Of a stretch of 64,000 nucleotides of DNA, positions 62,387 to 64,000 are shown piece after piece (within the stretch, counting starts at the first letter, position 1; every line of letters starts with the position of its first letter). The DNA is from an uncultured Desulfomicrobiaceae bacterium (GTDB lineage: Bacteria > Desulfobacterota > Desulfovibrionia > Desulfovibrionales > Desulfomicrobiaceae): the NCBI GenBank assembly GCA_937989665.1, contig CALKRN010000006.1, positions 1 through 64,000 on the forward strand, written 5' to 3'. The notes under the pieces are model-generated. The model did no database searches. It worked only from the letters and a program-made list of their open reading frames with translations, and was not told where the DNA came from. Position numbers and translations under genes: made by a program.

Positions 62387-63185
62387 ACCCCTGCCCCTGG
62401 AGCAGCGCGTCCAGATCCGCATACCGAAAGCCCACGTGCTCCACGGCATGGGCATCGTCACCATAGGCAAAAGGGATGCCTAAGGTCTTTGCCGCTTCTA
62501 CGATGGAGGAGCAGGGATAAATCTCGGACGCCCCCTTGCGCCACGCCGCCACATTGGCATCGAGCACAAGCCCAAGATCGCGCACGGCCGTGAGGTTGCG
62601 CACGACCCGCGCCCAGACCGCAGGCCGGCTCAAGGTGGAAGGGAAGTCCGGGTCAAAAAGACGCACGAGGTCAAAATGCCCGACAACCTCCGGCCGCACG
62701 GCCTCGAGCATGGCGAGTTGGGCATCGAAATAGGCGAGGTAGAGGTCCTCGAGCCCGCCCACCGCAGCCATGGCCTGGGCATAGCCCTGGGGCGAGGCAT
62801 CAAAGCAGACCCCTGCCACATGGTGCACCGAGCCCACCACAAGGTCGAGGCGGTGCCAGGCACGCAGCTGCTCGATCCACGCGCCAGCATGCTCGTACCA
62901 CTCGCTCTCCATGCCCACGAGGATGGTCGCCTGCCCGGCGTATTCCGCCTGCAGGCGCCGCGCCTCGGCGACGTAGGCCGCAAAACGCCCTGCCATCCAG
63001 GCGGCATCCCGACCAAGGGCGACCTCGTCGGGATAGCGCCAGCGGTTGGAAAGCGGCGGCATGTGTTCGGTAAGGGCAAAAAGGGAAAAGCCCTGACGGA
63101 CATAGGCGGCCACCAATGCAGCGAGGGGGTCTTGGGCATGGTCACAAAAATCCCGGCTATGGCCGCCGTGCAAACAAGCGCGCAT
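62280..63185 (-). CDS. PHP-domain phosphatase, histidinol-phosphatase (HisK)-like
   Basis: 301 residues. Metal ligands are in LHGGHSRDFCDHA (normally DxHxH; here LHGGHS), FALTEHMPP, GMESEWYE, GSVHHVAG and the late GDDAHAVEHVG. This is the HisJ/HisK pattern of histidinol-phosphate phosphatase, which would complete a histidine pathway with hisI and hisG in the window. The first motif is slightly unusual. The ATG at 63185 follows GGAGG in a repeated block. The last ~35 residues overlap the convergent membrane protein gene. Confidence 0.82.
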   Translation of the reverse strand: MRACLHGGHSRDFCDHAQDPLAALVAAYVRQGFSLFALTEHMPPLSNRWRYPDEVALGRDAAWMAGRFAAYVAEARRLQAEYAGQATILVGMESEWYEHAGAWIEQLRAWHRLDLVVGSVHHVAGVCFDASPQGYAQAMAAVGGLEDLYLAYFDAQLAMLEAVRPEVVGHFDLVRLFDPDFPSTLSRPAVWARVVRNLTAVRDLGLVLDANVAAWRKGASEIYPCSSIVEAAKTLGIPFAYGDDAHAVEHVGFRYADLDALLQGQGFTFGQGAGPQGAWPVWHATPATGGGWSGSTLSRRA

Positions 63186-63190
63186 TCTTC

Positions 63191-63278
63191 CTCCAGTGGA
63201 CTACGGTTGCGGAAAAAGTCTCCCCGGCGGCGCCTTGAGCACGGACGCGCCTCTCCCTCCAATGGACTATGCTTGCGG
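63191..63278. repeat. Pair of 22-bp direct repeats 66 bases apart
   Basis: Copies at 63191-63212 and 63257-63278 share 19 of 22 bases (consensus CTCCARTGGACTAYGSTTGC then GG). On the minus strand the second copy holds the last codons and TAG stop of the GGDEF gene. The first copy repeats the same stop-like sequence and supplies the ribosome-binding site of the PHP gene. The unit looks like a small tandem duplication. Confidence 0.7.
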
Positions 63279-64000
63279 AGCCATCCCGAGCTCCACCCGA
63301 TTCCGGCCACGGTTTTTGGCCCGATAGAGCAATTGGTCGGCACACACGAGGTGTCGCTCGAGCGTTTGCCCAGGAAGCTGGCACACCCCGATGCTTGCGG
63401 TTACAGATACCTCGCCCTGAGGCGTCACCACGGGCTGGGCCGCGAGCTCCTGCCGAAATCGCTCCATCTGCTCGACGATATCCCTCCCACCGCCAACGAG
63501 GACCGCAAACTCCTCACCGCCGAGACGCCCCACCACCCCCGCCTTGGCAAAATGGTGTTCCAGGAGCGTCCCTACATGACGGAGCACGGCATCGCCCACG
63601 GCATGGCCATAGTGGTCATTGATCCGCTTAAAGTGATCGAGGTCCAACATCGCGACATAAACAGGAAGCCCGGTGGTCTGCGCCTTCCGCATGACCTTTT
63701 CCGCTTGCTCGAAGAAATACCGGCGGTTCGCCACTCCGGTCAGGGGGTCCTTTTGCGAGAGATCACGGATAGTGTGGATGTACTCGAGTAAATCCAGGTT
63801 CTGGATAATCCGGCAGTAGAGCTCCTCGGCGGAAAATGGCTTGTGGAGGAAGTCATTGGCCCCGCTTTTCAGAAAGCGCGCCGAAAGATTTTTTTGGTCA
63901 TGGCCCGAAATCCCGATGATGGCTAACTCTTCCTTGGAAGCGATGCCCCGTACTGCATGTACAAAGCGGATTCCATCCATTTCAGGCATTTCATAATCCG
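63267..64000 (-). CDS. Response regulator with receiver and GGDEF (diguanylate cyclase) domains, truncated by window edge
   Basis: The frame runs off the window at its N-terminal side. The visible part starts at DYEMPEMDG, the phospho-aspartate region of a receiver domain; the switch residues (IIGISGHD) and FLHKPF lysine follow. After a helical linker comes the GGDEF domain: DPLTGVANRRYF, DLDHFKRINDHYGHAVGD and the active-site GGEEF (~residue 160 of the visible part). An inhibitory RxxD site appears absent before it. It should make cyclic di-GMP, controlling motility or attachment. It probably shares a transcript with the PHP gene 81 bases downstream. Confidence 0.93.
   Translation of the reverse strand, partial: DYEMPEMDGIRFVHAVRGIASKEELAIIGISGHDQKNLSARFLKSGANDFLHKPFSAEELYCRIIQNLDLLEYIHTIRDLSQKDPLTGVANRRYFFEQAEKVMRKAQTTGLPVYVAMLDLDHFKRINDHYGHAVGDAVLRHVGTLLEHHFAKAGVVGRLGGEEFAVLVGGGRDIVEQMERFRQELAAQPVVTPQGEVSVTASIGVCQLPGQTLERHLVCADQLLYRAKNRGRNRVELGMAPQA

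Overview
The window looks like a chromosomal segment of a GC-rich sulfate-reducing bacterium of the Desulfovibrio type. The evidence is the run dnaA-dnaN-gyrB-gyrA, a seven-gene hdrCBA-floxDCBA electron-bifurcation operon, a DUF39 (sulfide-dependent homocysteine synthesis) gene, an indolepyruvate:ferredoxin oxidoreductase, and a polar-flagellum type flhB-flhA-flhF-flhG-fliA-cheY-fliL cluster. Species assignment is inference; no rRNA operon is present.

Layout. (1) 1-4.6 kb is foreign-looking. It holds the C-terminal end of a REP-associated tyrosine transposase (RAYT), a complete type I restriction subunit HsdR with two REP palindromes in frame inside its coding sequence, a helicase piece cut off at its Walker A motif, the N-terminal ~240 residues of a Cas12b (type V-B CRISPR effector), and a second HsdR fragment fused in frame to it. 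The pieces butt directly against the 3' end of an ordinary DUF362 gene. This is either a decayed defence island or an assembly chimera with planctomycete-like DNA. (2) 4.6-15.7 kb: DUF39/DUF362 pair, divergent from the replication genes dnaA, dnaN, gyrB and gyrA, then a small HTH protein and rfbA. (3) 15.7-18.5 kb: an accessory insert with transposase remnants and a GmrSD-like DUF262/DUF1524 nuclease. (4) 18.5-30.7 kb: pyrB (behind a strong attenuator-like terminator), pyrC, a sigma-54 activator, an HD/nucleotidyltransferase-like protein, rlmN, hisI, hisG, a TPR lipoprotein, a B12-binding radical SAM protein and a fused IorA-IorB. (5) 30.7-37.5 kb: groL-groS, serS, moaC, dnaJ-rpoZ and a TtcA-like tRNA thiolase. 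(6) 37.5-46 kb: the flagellar export and regulation operon behind two tandem sigma-54 sites. Its FlhF has lost the Walker A lysine. (7) 46-55.3 kb: dusB, ispH, then on the minus strand hdrCBA-floxDCBA plus a ferritin-like gene. (8) 55.3-64 kb: tRNA-Val(CAC), an RlmI-like methyltransferase, cbiB, trmL, rfbB-rfbD, grpE, a CoA-binding protein, a 54-residue histidine-rich metal-binding protein, a PHP phosphatase and a receiver-GGDEF protein that runs off the window.

How the genes fit together. The hdr-flox genes should couple NAD(H), ferredoxin and a thiol/disulfide pair, and IorAB yields or uses reduced ferredoxin, which fits an anaerobic sulfate reducer. DUF39/DUF362 probably feeds sulfide into methionine synthesis. 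The two best candidates for something new are the in-frame Cas12b/HsdR mosaic at the left end and the pseudo-GTPase FlhF. No CRISPR array was seen anywhere in the window.
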